From: LD21 sp963715785
GTDB taxonomy: Bacteria > Bacteroidota > Bacteroidia > Bacteroidales > VadinHA17
Assembly (NCBI GenBank): GCA_963715785.1
Contig: OY970276.1
Location: 2,542,001-2,606,000, forward strand
Length of the DNA: 64,000 nt
Reading direction: 5' to 3'
Part shown: positions 33,116 through 41,944 of the stretch, piece by piece
How the letters are laid out: the number at the start of each line of letters is the position of its first letter
Position numbering within the stretch: position 1 is the first letter of the stretch
The notes under the pieces: generated by a model
The model's database searches: none
What the model was told of the DNA's origin: nothing
Seen by the model: only the letters and a program-made list of their open reading frames with translations
Program-made: the position numbers and the translations under genes

Positions 33116-34192
33116 TTAATTCTTCACTTTCGAGAATCTCAGCGATTTTACTATCCAGTCAGGAAGGGACTTCTTCGGGTCTCTTTTGCGCAAATCGAGA
33201 AATAATCCGAATTTTTTTAATATCGGCACTCTGTGTGTTTCAACAAATTCAATAAGTGTCCCGTCAGGATCTTCAATATAGGAAAAATGACCTGCTGCCT
33301 CGCCCATATCAAAGCTGTTGCCTTCATGGCTTGATTTACTATCGACAGTAAAAGGGAATCCTTTGCTTTCGCAGAAGTTTTTCAGATTATCCATTCCGTT
33401 CATGTCATAGCAAAGATGAATGAATCCCGGGTCGCCCCAGAATCTCCCTTCATATATCTTTTTACCTTTTCCGGATGTACTGCATATAAGTTCAATTACA
33501 CTCTGGCCTAGTACTTTACTGAATGCGCCACTGAATGGTTCTGATCTTTTGAGAAGTACTCTGCGGCATTCCTTTTTTCCTCCGGAAAGATCAGCGATAT
33601 CGTCAAATATCCCGGTTTTGTCATAAATAACTTCGTCGTAGCCCAGGATATCGGAGTATATGATTCTTGCTCTGTCAATATCCGAAACGCCAATTATTGC
33701 TCCATAGGCGCCGCCAGTCCCTTTTTTCTCCTCACGGAACCAGTCGGTTGCTTCTACCAGCTGAAATATATTCCCATATGGATCTTTCATGAAAAAGGTC
33801 ATTTTGCCTGCGGGATCAGGAGATGCTGATGAAGGAACCGGTATGCCATTCTTTTGATATAATGCAAGCGTTTCCTGAACGTTCTTTGCTTTTATCTTAC
33901 AGGCAATTATGCCGAGATCGCCGATCTGCAACTCCTCTTTTATTTTTACAGGCGTTCTTTCGGTATACTGCCATATCTCGAATCCTCCGCCACTCTGAAG
34001 GTTCATTGCGAGTATGGCATGTTTGCTCCTGGGTTCGCCTCCGGTATAGGGAAGCATAAGCTTGGCAGGCGATTCATCATCAAAAATGCGGCAATCCATT
34101 CCAAACTGCCTGATATACCATTTCCACGCTTCTTCAACATTTGTTACTCCAATTCCCATCTGTTGAATTCCGCTGATTATGTAACCTTTCAT
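33116..34192 (-). CDS. Two-domain VOC (glyoxalase/dioxygenase-fold) protein
   Basis: A 358-residue cytoplasmic protein with two vicinal-oxygen-chelate modules (about 5-150 and 165-325), each ending in a typical FxxDPxG segment: FFMKDPYGNIFQLVEA and YIEDPDGTLIEFVETH, both with the metal-ligand Glu. The N-terminal metal position IQQMGIGV lacks the usual His, so the first module may not bind metal. A conserved RDPKKSLPDWI tail follows. The reaction is unknown; this layout is also seen in hydroxyphenylpyruvate dioxygenase-like proteins, but those are longer and keep more ligands. Confidence 0.8.
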   Translation of the reverse strand: MKGYIISGIQQMGIGVTNVEEAWKWYIRQFGMDCRIFDDESPAKLMLPYTGGEPRSKHAILAMNLQSGGGFEIWQYTERTPVKIKEELQIGDLGIIACKIKAKNVQETLALYQKNGIPVPSSASPDPAGKMTFFMKDPYGNIFQLVEATDWFREEKKGTGGAYGAIIGVSDIDRARIIYSDILGYDEVIYDKTGIFDDIADLSGGKKECRRVLLKRSEPFSGAFSKVLGQSVIELICSTSGKGKKIYEGRFWGDPGFIHLCYDMNGMDNLKNFCESKGFPFTVDSKSSHEGNSFDMGEAAGHFSYIEDPDGTLIEFVETHRVPILKKFGLFLDLRKRDPKKSLPDWIVKSLRFSKVKN

Positions 34193-34306
34193 ATTTTTAT
34201 ATATTCAAATTTTCTGTTAAATTATGATAGATGTCTGGAGTGCCATGAGAGGCCGATGATTTATCTTTATCAGCTGCATACACTCCGAAATTTATTTCAT
34301 TCCAAA

Positions 34307-35113
34307 TTACATGGATTTAATTTTGTCGGCAATTCTGAAGAAAAGCCAGGGACACCATCTTCTGATAAATAGCATCATTAATTCACTGCCTCCGACCAGA
34401 ATTTCTCTCTTATCCTTTATTATTCCCCTGATTATGATTTCTGCAGCGCGATGAGGCACTATCCCTTTAGCCTGACCGGCATCAAGCTTTCCATGCTCTT
34501 TGCCTTCAGAATCAAGAGCATGAAAGGATATTGCTGTTCTGACTCTTCCCGGGATTATTATTGAAGCTTTCAAATTAAACTTTTTGTTTTCCAGATAAAG
34601 TGTTTCGAAAAATCCATGAAGAGCTTCTTTTGAAGCTGAGTAAGCTGAACGAAGCGGAAATCCGAATCTTCCTGTGATACTGCTGGTTGCAAGGATGTGC
34701 CCTGATTGCTGTTTAACCATGAATGGAAGGACTGCCTTAGTAAGGGCAATTGTTCCAAAGTAGTTTATCTCAAATATTTTTCTGTCGAGCCACAGCGGTG
34801 TTTCGTCAATCCTGGCTCTCTGACTTATGCCTCCGATATTGAGAAGATAGTCAATCTGCCCGTGTGATTGTATTTGTTGCCCTGCCAAATTCTCTATTCC
34901 TGATGTGTCGGCAAGATCGAAAGGAACGCAATGAACCATTAATGATTTATTTCCGCAATCAGCTTTTACTTTTTCAAGTCCCTCACTGTCATTTGAAGAT
35001 GCGATCACTGTTGCACCGCGTGATACAAATTCGTGAACAAGCGCTTCCCCGATACCCGATGATGCTCCCGTGATCCATGCAACCTTCCCTTTAAACATTG
35101 ACTCTTTTTTCAT
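34307..35113 (-). CDS. Short-chain dehydrogenase/reductase (classical SDR)
   Basis: A 268-residue NAD(P)-dependent oxidoreductase. It has the cofactor-binding TGASSGIG (15-22), LNIGG in place of the common NNAG (91-95), catalytic Ser145 (ATSSITG), and Tyr158-x-x-x-Lys162 (YSASK). The C-terminal MMLFIRRWCPWLFFRIADK is hydrophobic and basic, suggesting membrane association as in DHRS7/DltE-like SDRs. It lies 1 base from the acyltransferase gene, so the two are co-transcribed and a lipid substrate is a reasonable inference. Confidence 0.88.
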   Translation of the reverse strand: MKKESMFKGKVAWITGASSGIGEALVHEFVSRGATVIASSNDSEGLEKVKADCGNKSLMVHCVPFDLADTSGIENLAGQQIQSHGQIDYLLNIGGISQRARIDETPLWLDRKIFEINYFGTIALTKAVLPFMVKQQSGHILATSSITGRFGFPLRSAYSASKEALHGFFETLYLENKKFNLKASIIIPGRVRTAISFHALDSEGKEHGKLDAGQAKGIVPHRAAEIIIRGIIKDKREILVGGSELMMLFIRRWCPWLFFRIADKIKSM

Positions 35114-35114
35114 T

Positions 35115-36443
35115 CTAAAGACCGGTTACAAGTTTAACAAGTTCAGAATGATTTTTTCTAAGGATAGCGAATTGTTCATCCTTTTCCCTGATCATTTTTC
35201 TGATTCTGAATCCTCCTCTTATTCTGCGGAACTGGAGATAATAGTTCCATGCAAACAGGCCTGAAAGCGGCAGAGTCAGAAATATTAGCAAACCCAGCCA
35301 CCATGACGAAAAAATAAAAAGCGAGATTATCAGGTAAAGGGGTAAAAAGACAAATGCAAGCGCCAGTGAAATTCCATACCGTATTGAAGAATGGAATTGC
35401 GGATCCTTTATCTTGCGTATCTGCAGATTAGGGATCTCAAGGAAAGTAAGGTTAAAAATATTCCCGTATATGAACAATGGAAAAGTAACAATAATGCCTG
35501 CCATGCCTGCAATCAGCCATCCAAGCGGATGCTTCTTCTTTTCAAGCAGTCTGTAATCAGTGTTTAGCTCTTTTGCTTTTTCCTTAACTTTTATACTGAG
35601 GTCGCAGATTTTTCTGTACAGAGCCGGATCAGATGACTTTAAGAGGTTCATTTTATTGACCAGGATTCTGTCCCTGACCAGCTTCGGCAATCTTATGTCA
35701 TCGCTGAATCTTCCGTTAATCATCGCTCTGAGCTCATCAATTGCCTCGTAATCTTCTTCAGATTCAATGTGGACCATTATGCCTTTCATCTCATCTGATA
35801 ATCTTGATCTTAGCTCGTTAAGCGCTCTTTCAGGATTTAATTTGTATGATTCAAAATATTCTGAAACCTCAATGGGTCTTCCATAAGCGACAGTCAGTAC
35901 CTGTCTGAACCTGCTATAGTTAGAAAATTCGAGGCCTACAGGTATGATTTTTATCTTAAGTGTGAAGCCGGTGGCTTCATCTGACTGGAATGCAACCCTG
36001 CATATTCCTTTTTTCAATTGACGCAGTCGCCTGAAGCCGGCATGATCACCTTCAGGAAGAATTACGAGCCCGTTTTTGTTTTTCAGCACATCAATAGTCT
36101 TAAGGAATATTTCATCATTTCCCTTAACGCTGCTGAAGCCGTCTCTTATTCTGTAAACAGGCAGTATCTTAAGAAAATAGAGAATTGCGGCAATAGTTTT
36201 TCTTTTAAAAATATCGGCTCTTGCAAGAAATACCGGTTGTCCTTTGTGCGTGAAAAGAACGGCGAGTGCATCCATGAGGGCATTCTGATGATTCGGGGCA
36301 AAGATCACAGGATCATCGGGCTTAATATTTTCAATACCCAATACTATGACCCTTCTGTAAAAGACATTATTATGCCAAAACCCTGCAACAGATTTCAATA
36401 AAGCATATCTGGCTGAATACTTCTCAATGTTTTCTTTCCCCAT
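35115..36443 (-). CDS. Lysophospholipid/glycerol-3-phosphate acyltransferase family protein (PlsC domain)
   Basis: Membrane acyltransferase of 442 residues. The acyltransferase domain (about 25-215) carries APNHQNALMDA (catalytic His52 and Asp58, an HX5D spacing found in this Bacteroidota group) and the substrate motif VILPEGDHAG. A helical, charged middle (about 215-305) precedes two membrane segments (about 310-335 and 357-400) and a basic tail. It probably uses glycerol-3-phosphate or a lysophospholipid; family members of this length are often annotated as GPAT-like. The SDR gene follows 1 base later. Confidence 0.87.
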   Translation of the reverse strand: MGKENIEKYSARYALLKSVAGFWHNNVFYRRVIVLGIENIKPDDPVIFAPNHQNALMDALAVLFTHKGQPVFLARADIFKRKTIAAILYFLKILPVYRIRDGFSSVKGNDEIFLKTIDVLKNKNGLVILPEGDHAGFRRLRQLKKGICRVAFQSDEATGFTLKIKIIPVGLEFSNYSRFRQVLTVAYGRPIEVSEYFESYKLNPERALNELRSRLSDEMKGIMVHIESEEDYEAIDELRAMINGRFSDDIRLPKLVRDRILVNKMNLLKSSDPALYRKICDLSIKVKEKAKELNTDYRLLEKKKHPLGWLIAGMAGIIVTFPLFIYGNIFNLTFLEIPNLQIRKIKDPQFHSSIRYGISLALAFVFLPLYLIISLFIFSSWWLGLLIFLTLPLSGLFAWNYYLQFRRIRGGFRIRKMIREKDEQFAILRKNHSELVKLVTGL

Positions 36444-36582
36444 TTACTAAATAAATATGCACCAACGCATCTTCTGAACGATGATCTGAAGTTAATTAGT
36501 GCAAGATAAAAAAAAGAGAAATGCTGTTATTAAAGCTGAATTACTTTTAGTGCAGATTTTGGAATATTACGTCTTTATACTA

Positions 36583-36636
36583 CCTTAACCTCAACCTTAA
36601 CCTCAACCTTAACCTTAACCTTAACCTCAACCTCAG
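36583..36636. repeat. Tandem hexamer array CCTTAA/CCTCAA, nine copies
   Basis: Nine hexamers from 36583 to 36636 in the order TT, TC, TT, TC, TT, TT, TT, TC, TC (variable fourth position T/C). The last copy (CCTCAG) contains the reverse complement of the hslR stop codon (36633-36635), so the array abuts and enters that gene's end. Confidence 0.85.
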
Positions 36637-37022
36637 CTCATGCCGTCTTTCATCCTGTCAATCTCTCTCCGCTCTTTTTTTGTGGGCCGGCCAGTCCCTC
36701 TATCTCTGTAGACCATGCCTCCGGTTTGGCCTAATTCGAGTTTAATTTTTTCTTCCTCAGGAGTAAGATCTTCAATAAATTGTGAGACAAGTTTTGCTCC
36801 GACACGATTTTCAATTGGCTCGATAACCCTGTAGGAATAATTCACCGGAGGTTTTTTTACCGTGATAATTTCATTTTTTAAGACAGTTCTTGAAGGTTTT
36901 ACCTGGATATCATTAATGATAATCCTTCCCTTCCGGCATTCATCCGAAGCGATACTCCTGGTTTTATAGATCCTTACTGACCAGAGGAACTTATCAATTC
37001 GTATTTCATTTTTATCGGTCAT
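36633..37022 (-). CDS. hslR: S4-domain RNA-binding protein (heat-shock protein 15 family)
   Basis: A small RNA-binding protein that recognises stalled 50S subunits carrying peptidyl-tRNA in E. coli. The ATG at 37022 is chosen (129 residues); the upstream in-frame ATG at 37055 adds 11 doubtful residues. The S4 domain occupies about 4-65 (IRIDKFLWSVRIYKTRS, GRIIINDIQVKPSRTV), followed by a basic C-terminal part with GRPTKKERREIDR. The neighbouring gene is pth, whose product also acts on peptidyl-tRNA, so the pairing is functionally coherent. Confidence 0.9.
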   Translation of the reverse strand: MTDKNEIRIDKFLWSVRIYKTRSIASDECRKGRIIINDIQVKPSRTVLKNEIITVKKPPVNYSYRVIEPIENRVGAKLVSQFIEDLTPEEEKIKLELGQTGGMVYRDRGTGRPTKKERREIDRMKDGMS

Positions 37023-37052
37023 CTTTTTATGAATATGAAATCCAATTAACCG

Positions 37053-37075
37053 CACCCTTCGATAAGCTCAGGGTG
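37053..37075. repeat. Palindromic CACCCTTCGATAAGCTCAGGGTG repeat
   Basis: Arms CACCCT and AGGGTG enclose TCGATAAGCTC. This sequence type is widespread as an intergenic repeat in environmental bacteria. It occupies the short gap between hslR and pth. Confidence 0.5.
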
Positions 37076-37100
37076 AGTTCGCAAAGAGGCGGCTATGGTA

Positions 37101-37733
37101 TTAGCCCCCCTTAAGGGGATTTTGGGGGTCAACTGAGGTTGACTTGTCAGACGGCGGAGCAACTTTTCCAACCTTATTGAAAGCTGTCATTGTCAGTTCT
37201 ACCCCGGCAAATGCGAACGATCTGATCATTTCAATCACAATTAATGCTCTGTCGTTCATAAATTTTTTTTCTTCAGGATCCCATTTGCCGAGAACAAAAT
37301 CTATCTGAGCACCTTTCCTGTAGCTGCTTCCAATACCAATCCGTATCCTGGGATAATCACTGGTGCCGAGGGTGGTGCTGATATGAGCCAGACCGTTATG
37401 TCCACCATCGCTGCCCTTTGGCCTCATCCTGATGCTGCCGAGAGGAAGGGCAATATCGTCGACAATAACAAGCATATTCTCAAGGGGGATCTTTTCTTTT
37501 TTGAGCCAGTAACTAACAGCATTTCCACTGAGATTCATGAAAGTAGATGGTTTCAGAAGGATAAGATCACGCCCTTTGTATCTTATCTCGCACACGGCTC
37601 CATAACGTTTGTCCGTAAAAGAAGTATTGGACGCCATTGACATGGCATCCAATACTGTAAATCCTACATTATGACGGGTGTCTTTGTACTCTTCACCAAT
37701 ATTTCCCAGGCCAACTATCAGATATTTCATCAA
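37101..37733 (-). CDS. pth: Peptidyl-tRNA hydrolase
   Basis: Releases peptides from tRNA after abortive translation. Of 210 residues, the catalytic region is LIVGLGNIGEEYKDTRHNVG with Asn11 and His21; further conserved elements are TFMNLSG, the active-site Asp in VIVDDIALPLG, and GGHNGL. The core ends near residue 185; the tail (about 190-210) ends VDPQNPLKGG. This tail is encoded by an intergenic-type repeat (37102-37128), so the last residues are unlikely to be part of the ancestral enzyme. Confidence 0.94.
   Translation of the reverse strand: MMKYLIVGLGNIGEEYKDTRHNVGFTVLDAMSMASNTSFTDKRYGAVCEIRYKGRDLILLKPSTFMNLSGNAVSYWLKKEKIPLENMLVIVDDIALPLGSIRMRPKGSDGGHNGLAHISTTLGTSDYPRIRIGIGSSYRKGAQIDFVLGKWDPEEKKFMNDRALIVIEMIRSFAFAGVELTMTAFNKVGKVAPPSDKSTSVDPQNPLKGG
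37102..37128. repeat. C-run/G-run repeat forming the C-terminal codons of pth
   Basis: On the plus strand TAGCCCCCCTTAAGGGGA followed by TTTTGGGGG. It closely resembles 17544-17570. On the minus strand it is read as Pro-Gln-Asn-Pro-Leu-Lys-Gly-Gly-stop. Confidence 0.6.
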
Positions 37734-37761
37734 GCCTGTATGTATTTAAGATTATACGGTT

Positions 37762-38394
37762 CTATTCAGCAGCAGGGGCTTCGGCAGCTCCTTCAGCAGC
37801 TGCAGTTGCGGCTGCGGTTTCTGCAAGAACCTCTTCATCGGTTTTCTGTGCAACACGTGATGTGGCGATAGTAAGAACCATAGATTTTTTAGGATCAAGT
37901 AATTCAATCTTATCGAATGACAAGTCGCCTATTTTTACACCTTCATGAATTTTCAGATCGGTGATATCTATATGAAGAGCTTCAGGAAGATCTTTTGCGA
38001 GACCTTTAACTTTAAGGCTTCTTCTTTTTATACTTAATTTACCGCCGGCTATAACACCAACAGAATCTCCTGATACTTTTATCGGGATATTAATAACTAC
38101 CGGTTTGGTGTCATTAATCTCAATAAAATCGGCGTGCAGGATATTATCTTTTACAGGATGAAACTGCATATCTTTAAGTACTGCCATATATTCCTTATCT
38201 TCGATGCTTAGCTTAACAAGGTGAGCTTCAGGAGTATACACGAGGTTTTTAAAGCTGTTTTCATGAGCAAAAAAATGGATGTTCTTTTCTTTTCCGTAAA
38301 TAACGCAGGGTACGTTTCCTTCTTTTCTGATCTCTTTGGAACTTTTTTTCCCTAATTCTCTTCTGAACGATCCTTTGATTTCTATAGTCTTCAT
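37762..38394 (-). CDS. rplY: 50S ribosomal protein L25 / general stress protein Ctc
   Basis: 5S rRNA-binding ribosomal protein of the long CTC type. The 210-residue chain has an L25 domain (1-90; IKGSFRRELGKKSSKEIRKEG, VPCVIYG) and the C-terminal TL5 beta domain (95-185; VIAGGKLSIKRRSLKVKGLAKDLPE). An Ala/Glu-rich disordered tail follows (about 190-210). It sits between prs and pth, the classical prs-rplY(ctc)-pth order also seen in Firmicutes. Confidence 0.94.
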   Translation of the reverse strand: MKTIEIKGSFRRELGKKSSKEIRKEGNVPCVIYGKEKNIHFFAHENSFKNLVYTPEAHLVKLSIEDKEYMAVLKDMQFHPVKDNILHADFIEINDTKPVVINIPIKVSGDSVGVIAGGKLSIKRRSLKVKGLAKDLPEALHIDITDLKIHEGVKIGDLSFDKIELLDPKKSMVLTIATSRVAQKTDEEVLAETAAATAAAEGAAEAPAAE

Positions 38395-38499
38395 TTGTCT
38401 AAAAGTTATTGTGCTACTCAGAGTTATTGGTTTGAAAAACTCCCCATTACACGTTTGACATTAAATTTTAAATTGGCCTGCAAATATAGAACAAAGGAA

Positions 38500-39420
38500 T
38501 CAGAATACAAAATTTGTGCTAATAGACTGATTTTCTGTTACAGCCTGAATAGTTTTGGCAAAAATATCGGCAATTGAAAGCACTTTGATCTTCGATGAAG
38601 TGTTGGTAAAAGGAACAGAGTCGCTTACCACGAGTTCCTCTAATGCTGAATTGTTGATTCTTTCCACTGCATTGCCCGAGAGAATCGGGTGGGTTGCAAA
38701 TGCCCTGATACTTGTTGCCCCTCTTTCTTTCATCATATCAGCAGCAAGAGCGAGGGTACCGGCTGTGTCGACCATGTCATCAATTATTACCACATTACGT
38801 CCTTCCACTTCGCCTATTATTGACATCTCTTCTATAACATTCGGTTTCTTACGAAGCTTATAGCACAGAACCATTTCTGACTGCAGATGACGTGAATAGG
38901 CATTGGCTCTTTTGGATCCGCCCATGTCTGGTGCGGATACAGTAAGATTACTGAGCTTGAGGTTGGCGATATATGGTGCGAAAATAGCCGAACCGAAAAG
39001 GTGATCAACCGGGACATTGAAAAAGCCCTGAATCTGATCAGCATGAAGGTCCATGGTTATTACTCTGTCAACTCCGGCCGTACTTAGAAGATCGGCCGAC
39101 AATTTTGAGCCAATTGATACCCTTGGCCTGTCTTTCCTGTCCTGCCTTGCGAATCCATAGTAAGGAATAACTGCAATAACCTTATAAGCTGAGGCTCTTT
39201 TTGCAGCGTCGATCATCAGAAGAAGTTCAAAGAGATTATCTGCGGGAGGATTGGTCGACTGGACTATAAAAACCATACTGCCTCTTACCGATTCATCAAA
39301 ACATGGTTGAAATTCTCCATCACTGAAACTGGTTACGGAACTTTTTCCAAGTTCAATACCAAGTTTTTCCGCAATCCTAAGGGCCAGACCTTTTGAAGAT
39401 CTGCATGCAAATAGTTTCAT
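38500..39420 (-). CDS. prs: Ribose-phosphate pyrophosphokinase
   Basis: Makes PRPP from ribose-5-phosphate and ATP for nucleotide, histidine and tryptophan synthesis. The ATG at 39420 gives 306 residues; an in-frame ATG at 39438 would add six. Motifs: SFSDGEFQP at the start of the fold, VIPYYGFARQDRKDRPR (flexible catalytic loop), VITMDLHADQIQGFF, and the PRPP-binding NVVIIDDMVDTAGTL. Downstream follow rplY and pth. A TAATTTTG element (minus strand, 39493-39486) lies about 65 bases upstream without a clear -33. Confidence 0.95.
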   Translation of the reverse strand: MKLFACRSSKGLALRIAEKLGIELGKSSVTSFSDGEFQPCFDESVRGSMVFIVQSTNPPADNLFELLLMIDAAKRASAYKVIAVIPYYGFARQDRKDRPRVSIGSKLSADLLSTAGVDRVITMDLHADQIQGFFNVPVDHLFGSAIFAPYIANLKLSNLTVSAPDMGGSKRANAYSRHLQSEMVLCYKLRKKPNVIEEMSIIGEVEGRNVVIIDDMVDTAGTLALAADMMKERGATSIRAFATHPILSGNAVERINNSALEELVVSDSVPFTNTSSKIKVLSIADIFAKTIQAVTENQSISTNFVF

Positions 39421-39509
39421 AGGGGCTGTTCCAAACATTTTTCCGGGTTTTATAGTGATTAAGAAAAGAAATCAAAATTTGAGTACAAAATTATAAATTC
39501 CCGCCGATA

Positions 39510-40118
39510 TCAGGAGCCATTTGAAAAATTGTTCATAGATTCTTCAATATAGTTCAATATTTCATCTCGCCCATTGCCTTTTATTGCTGATGTAATGAAA
39601 GAAGCAGGAAGTGATTCCCAGTTTTTCAACATCTCGGAATTATACAGGTCTATTGAATTCTGCAGGGCGGTAGCGTTAAGCTTGTCGCTCTTAGTAAAGA
39701 CTCTTGCAAAGGGTATATTATTCAGTCCCAGAAATTCCATAAACCCGAGATCTGAATTCTGAGGTTTATGCCGGGTATCAAGCAGTACAAACAATGATAC
39801 CAGATTCTCACGTTTCAGAATGTATTCCTCAGTTGCACGCACCCATTTCTCCCTCAGTTTTACAGGAACTTTTGCATAGCCATACCCCGGGAGATCAACA
39901 AGATACCACTTATCGTTAACAATAAAATGGTTGATAGTCCTTGTCTTCCCTGGCTGAACAGAGGTTTTTGCAAGCTTTGACCATCCTGTAAGCATGTTTA
40001 TCAATGAGGATTTGCCCACATTCGACCGGCCAATAAAACCGAACTCCGGTATCGACGTTGACGGGCACTCTTTTATACTTGGGCTGCTTTTAATAAAGAC
40101 AGCTGAATGAATAATCAT
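39510..40118 (-). CDS. engB: Ribosome biogenesis GTPase EngB/YihA
   Basis: Essential small GTPase assisting 50S assembly. Of 202 residues: G1 GRSNVGKS (30-37), G2 region PGKTRTINHF, G3 DLPGYGYAK, G4 TKSD, and G5 ITSAIKG near the C-terminus. It is complete relative to the usual 190-210 residues. It is followed after 8 bases on the same strand side by a YwqK-like lipoprotein gene upstream, which may share its transcript. Confidence 0.95.
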   Translation of the reverse strand: MIIHSAVFIKSSPSIKECPSTSIPEFGFIGRSNVGKSSLINMLTGWSKLAKTSVQPGKTRTINHFIVNDKWYLVDLPGYGYAKVPVKLREKWVRATEEYILKRENLVSLFVLLDTRHKPQNSDLGFMEFLGLNNIPFARVFTKSDKLNATALQNSIDLYNSEMLKNWESLPASFITSAIKGNGRDEILNYIEESMNNFSNGS

Positions 40119-40126
40119 AAGAGTTT

Positions 40127-40897
40127 TTAGTTTAGATCGTGATATGGCAGGCTGATCTTTTTATAAACCAGGTAGTTATTTCCAAAATTAGTAAGTATCT
40201 CAGCTATAACTCCTACATATTGTACATTGGAAGATTTACTTTTCCTCAGGGTGAGTGTTCCGATACCTTGCACCGCACTTATTGGCTTGCACAGAGTGGT
40301 GTCGAATAAGCCATGCGAAAGATCACCGCGCCAGTATCTTACACCGATAGATTTATTTGATAATTCAAGGACTATGCTGTAAGTGCCCTTTGCAACGTAA
40401 GCATCAGTTATATTTACTTCCAGTCCTGGATATCCTCCCACAAGTTTTCCTGCAGGAGTGAATTCTTCAAAAAATGTTGTACGAAGTCCTTTTGAATATC
40501 CTATTCTGGCTTTCAGCTGACCTGTTCTGTAGTACTGTTTCTGAATTCCATCAACAGTATCTCTTTTATATGGTGTTACACGAAAGACTTGTCCCTCCTG
40601 GTAATACCAGAGCGATGAATCTTCCCTCAAGCCGTTCTCATACCAAAAAGTCTGACGCACCTCACCTGACTGGTAGAATGTTTTCATGAGACCTTGCCTG
40701 ACACCGTTTCTAAAGGTAACTTCCTTAATAAGTGCATTACCACTTTTATATTTTTTAATTCCCGTGAACCCGGTATCATTTACTGATACTGAATCAGTTA
40801 CTGCTGGTGATTCTTTCCTGACCGGTCCTTTGCCTCCGCAACCGTTAATTAAAAAGAGACCAATAACCATTGCCAACAAGCCTGAAAATATTTTCAT
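40127..40897 (-). CDS. YwqK/MORN-repeat lipoprotein
   Basis: A 256-residue lipoprotein: signal peptide and lipobox ending at LINGC (Cys about 20), then a short linker and four or more tandem repeats (about 48-155) of the YwqK/MORN type, seen as NGVRQGLMKTFYQSGEV, NGLREDSSLWYYQEGQV, DTVDGIQKQYYRTGQL and KGLRTTFFEEFTPAGKL. The C-terminal 90 residues form a separate beta-rich part with no recognised family. The repeats are usually protein- or lipid-interaction modules. Its role here is unknown. Confidence 0.78.
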   Translation of the reverse strand: MKIFSGLLAMVIGLFLINGCGGKGPVRKESPAVTDSVSVNDTGFTGIKKYKSGNALIKEVTFRNGVRQGLMKTFYQSGEVRQTFWYENGLREDSSLWYYQEGQVFRVTPYKRDTVDGIQKQYYRTGQLKARIGYSKGLRTTFFEEFTPAGKLVGGYPGLEVNITDAYVAKGTYSIVLELSNKSIGVRYWRGDLSHGLFDTTLCKPISAVQGIGTLTLRKSKSSNVQYVGVIAEILTNFGNNYLVYKKISLPYHDLN

Positions 40898-40939
40898 AAT
40901 ATTTATAATTAATATCGGTACAGAATTTTTTTATTCCGG

Positions 40940-41935
40940 CTATACAGGATTCGCAGAATCAACATAGATCTCGAGGAGCCGGGCTTCATTGTCAGGTTTA
41001 AGAGATACCTCCTTTATCATAGCCGGGAGAAGCACTGTCTCACCTTTTATCACTTTCTCGGAATTGCCGTCCCAGTTAATAGAGAACTCACCGCTAAGAC
41101 AAATGTACACAACAAATGAATCATTAAAGTAATATTCTTTATCAATCGGCTTATTTAAGCTGATGAGATTTGTATGAAAGAATTCACAGTTAACAAGGGT
41201 TACGGCTTGGTTGAGCACAGGTTCAATCCTGATTTTACTCTTACCCGACTGTTTAAAATCTATTGCATCGAGTGCAAGATCGATATGCAGCTCTCTTTTT
41301 TCCCTGCCTGAGACCTTTCTGTTCCAATCAAAAATCCTGTAAGTGATATCAGAAGTCTGTTGTATTTCAACGAGAACAATTCCGGCGCCTATGGCATGGA
41401 CCCGTCCTGCAGGAGTAAAAAATGTATCTCCGGGTTCTACAGTCTCGGAATTCATCAGGTCAGCAACGGTCCCGTTTCTGACTGCCTCTTCATACATCTC
41501 ACGCGTAACATCATCTTTGAACCCGGTATAAATCTTTGCGCCCTCTTTCCGTTCAAGAATATACCACATCTCAGTTTTTCCGTAGGCTTTATGCCTCTTT
41601 TTTGCCAGGGCATTGTCAGGATGAACCTGGATTGAAAGATCTTCCTGTGCTTCAATTAATTTAATCAGAAGAGGAAACTCATTTCCGAACTTTTCAAATA
41701 TTGAGTCACCGGTTATATCCCCCATATAAACTTCTATGAGCTCTTCAATATTATTTCCTGCCAGGAATCCATTACTTACAACTGATTGGTTATCAGCTAT
41801 AGCTGACAATTCCCAACTTTCGCCAATATGCCCCGAACCCGTCCCCTTTTTATTAAATCTGGAAACCAGGGCATTCCCTCCCCATACCTTCTCCTTTAGC
41901 AGAGTTTCAAATTTAAGCGGATATAATTCAGACAT
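40940..41935 (-). CDS. manA: Class I mannose-6-phosphate isomerase (cupin)
   Basis: Interconverts mannose-6-phosphate and fructose-6-phosphate. The 331-residue protein shows the zinc-binding segment LSIQVHPDN (ligand His, with the partner Gln), EMWYIL with a ligand Glu, and the second-cupin AGRVHAIGAG containing another ligand His. FWGGNAL-like VWGGNALVSRF starts the family. It belongs to the shorter bacterial ManA form without the large insertion. GDP-mannose genes are not visible nearby, so use in glycan or catabolic pathways cannot be decided. Confidence 0.9.
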   Translation of the reverse strand: MSELYPLKFETLLKEKVWGGNALVSRFNKKGTGSGHIGESWELSAIADNQSVVSNGFLAGNNIEELIEVYMGDITGDSIFEKFGNEFPLLIKLIEAQEDLSIQVHPDNALAKKRHKAYGKTEMWYILERKEGAKIYTGFKDDVTREMYEEAVRNGTVADLMNSETVEPGDTFFTPAGRVHAIGAGIVLVEIQQTSDITYRIFDWNRKVSGREKRELHIDLALDAIDFKQSGKSKIRIEPVLNQAVTLVNCEFFHTNLISLNKPIDKEYYFNDSFVVYICLSGEFSINWDGNSEKVIKGETVLLPAMIKEVSLKPDNEARLLEIYVDSANPV

Positions 41936-41944
41936 TATTTAATT

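Noticed and set aside
36583..36636. Telomere-like repeat or chromosome end
   Set aside because: Short interstitial array flanked by normal genes on both sides; hexamers vary between two forms.
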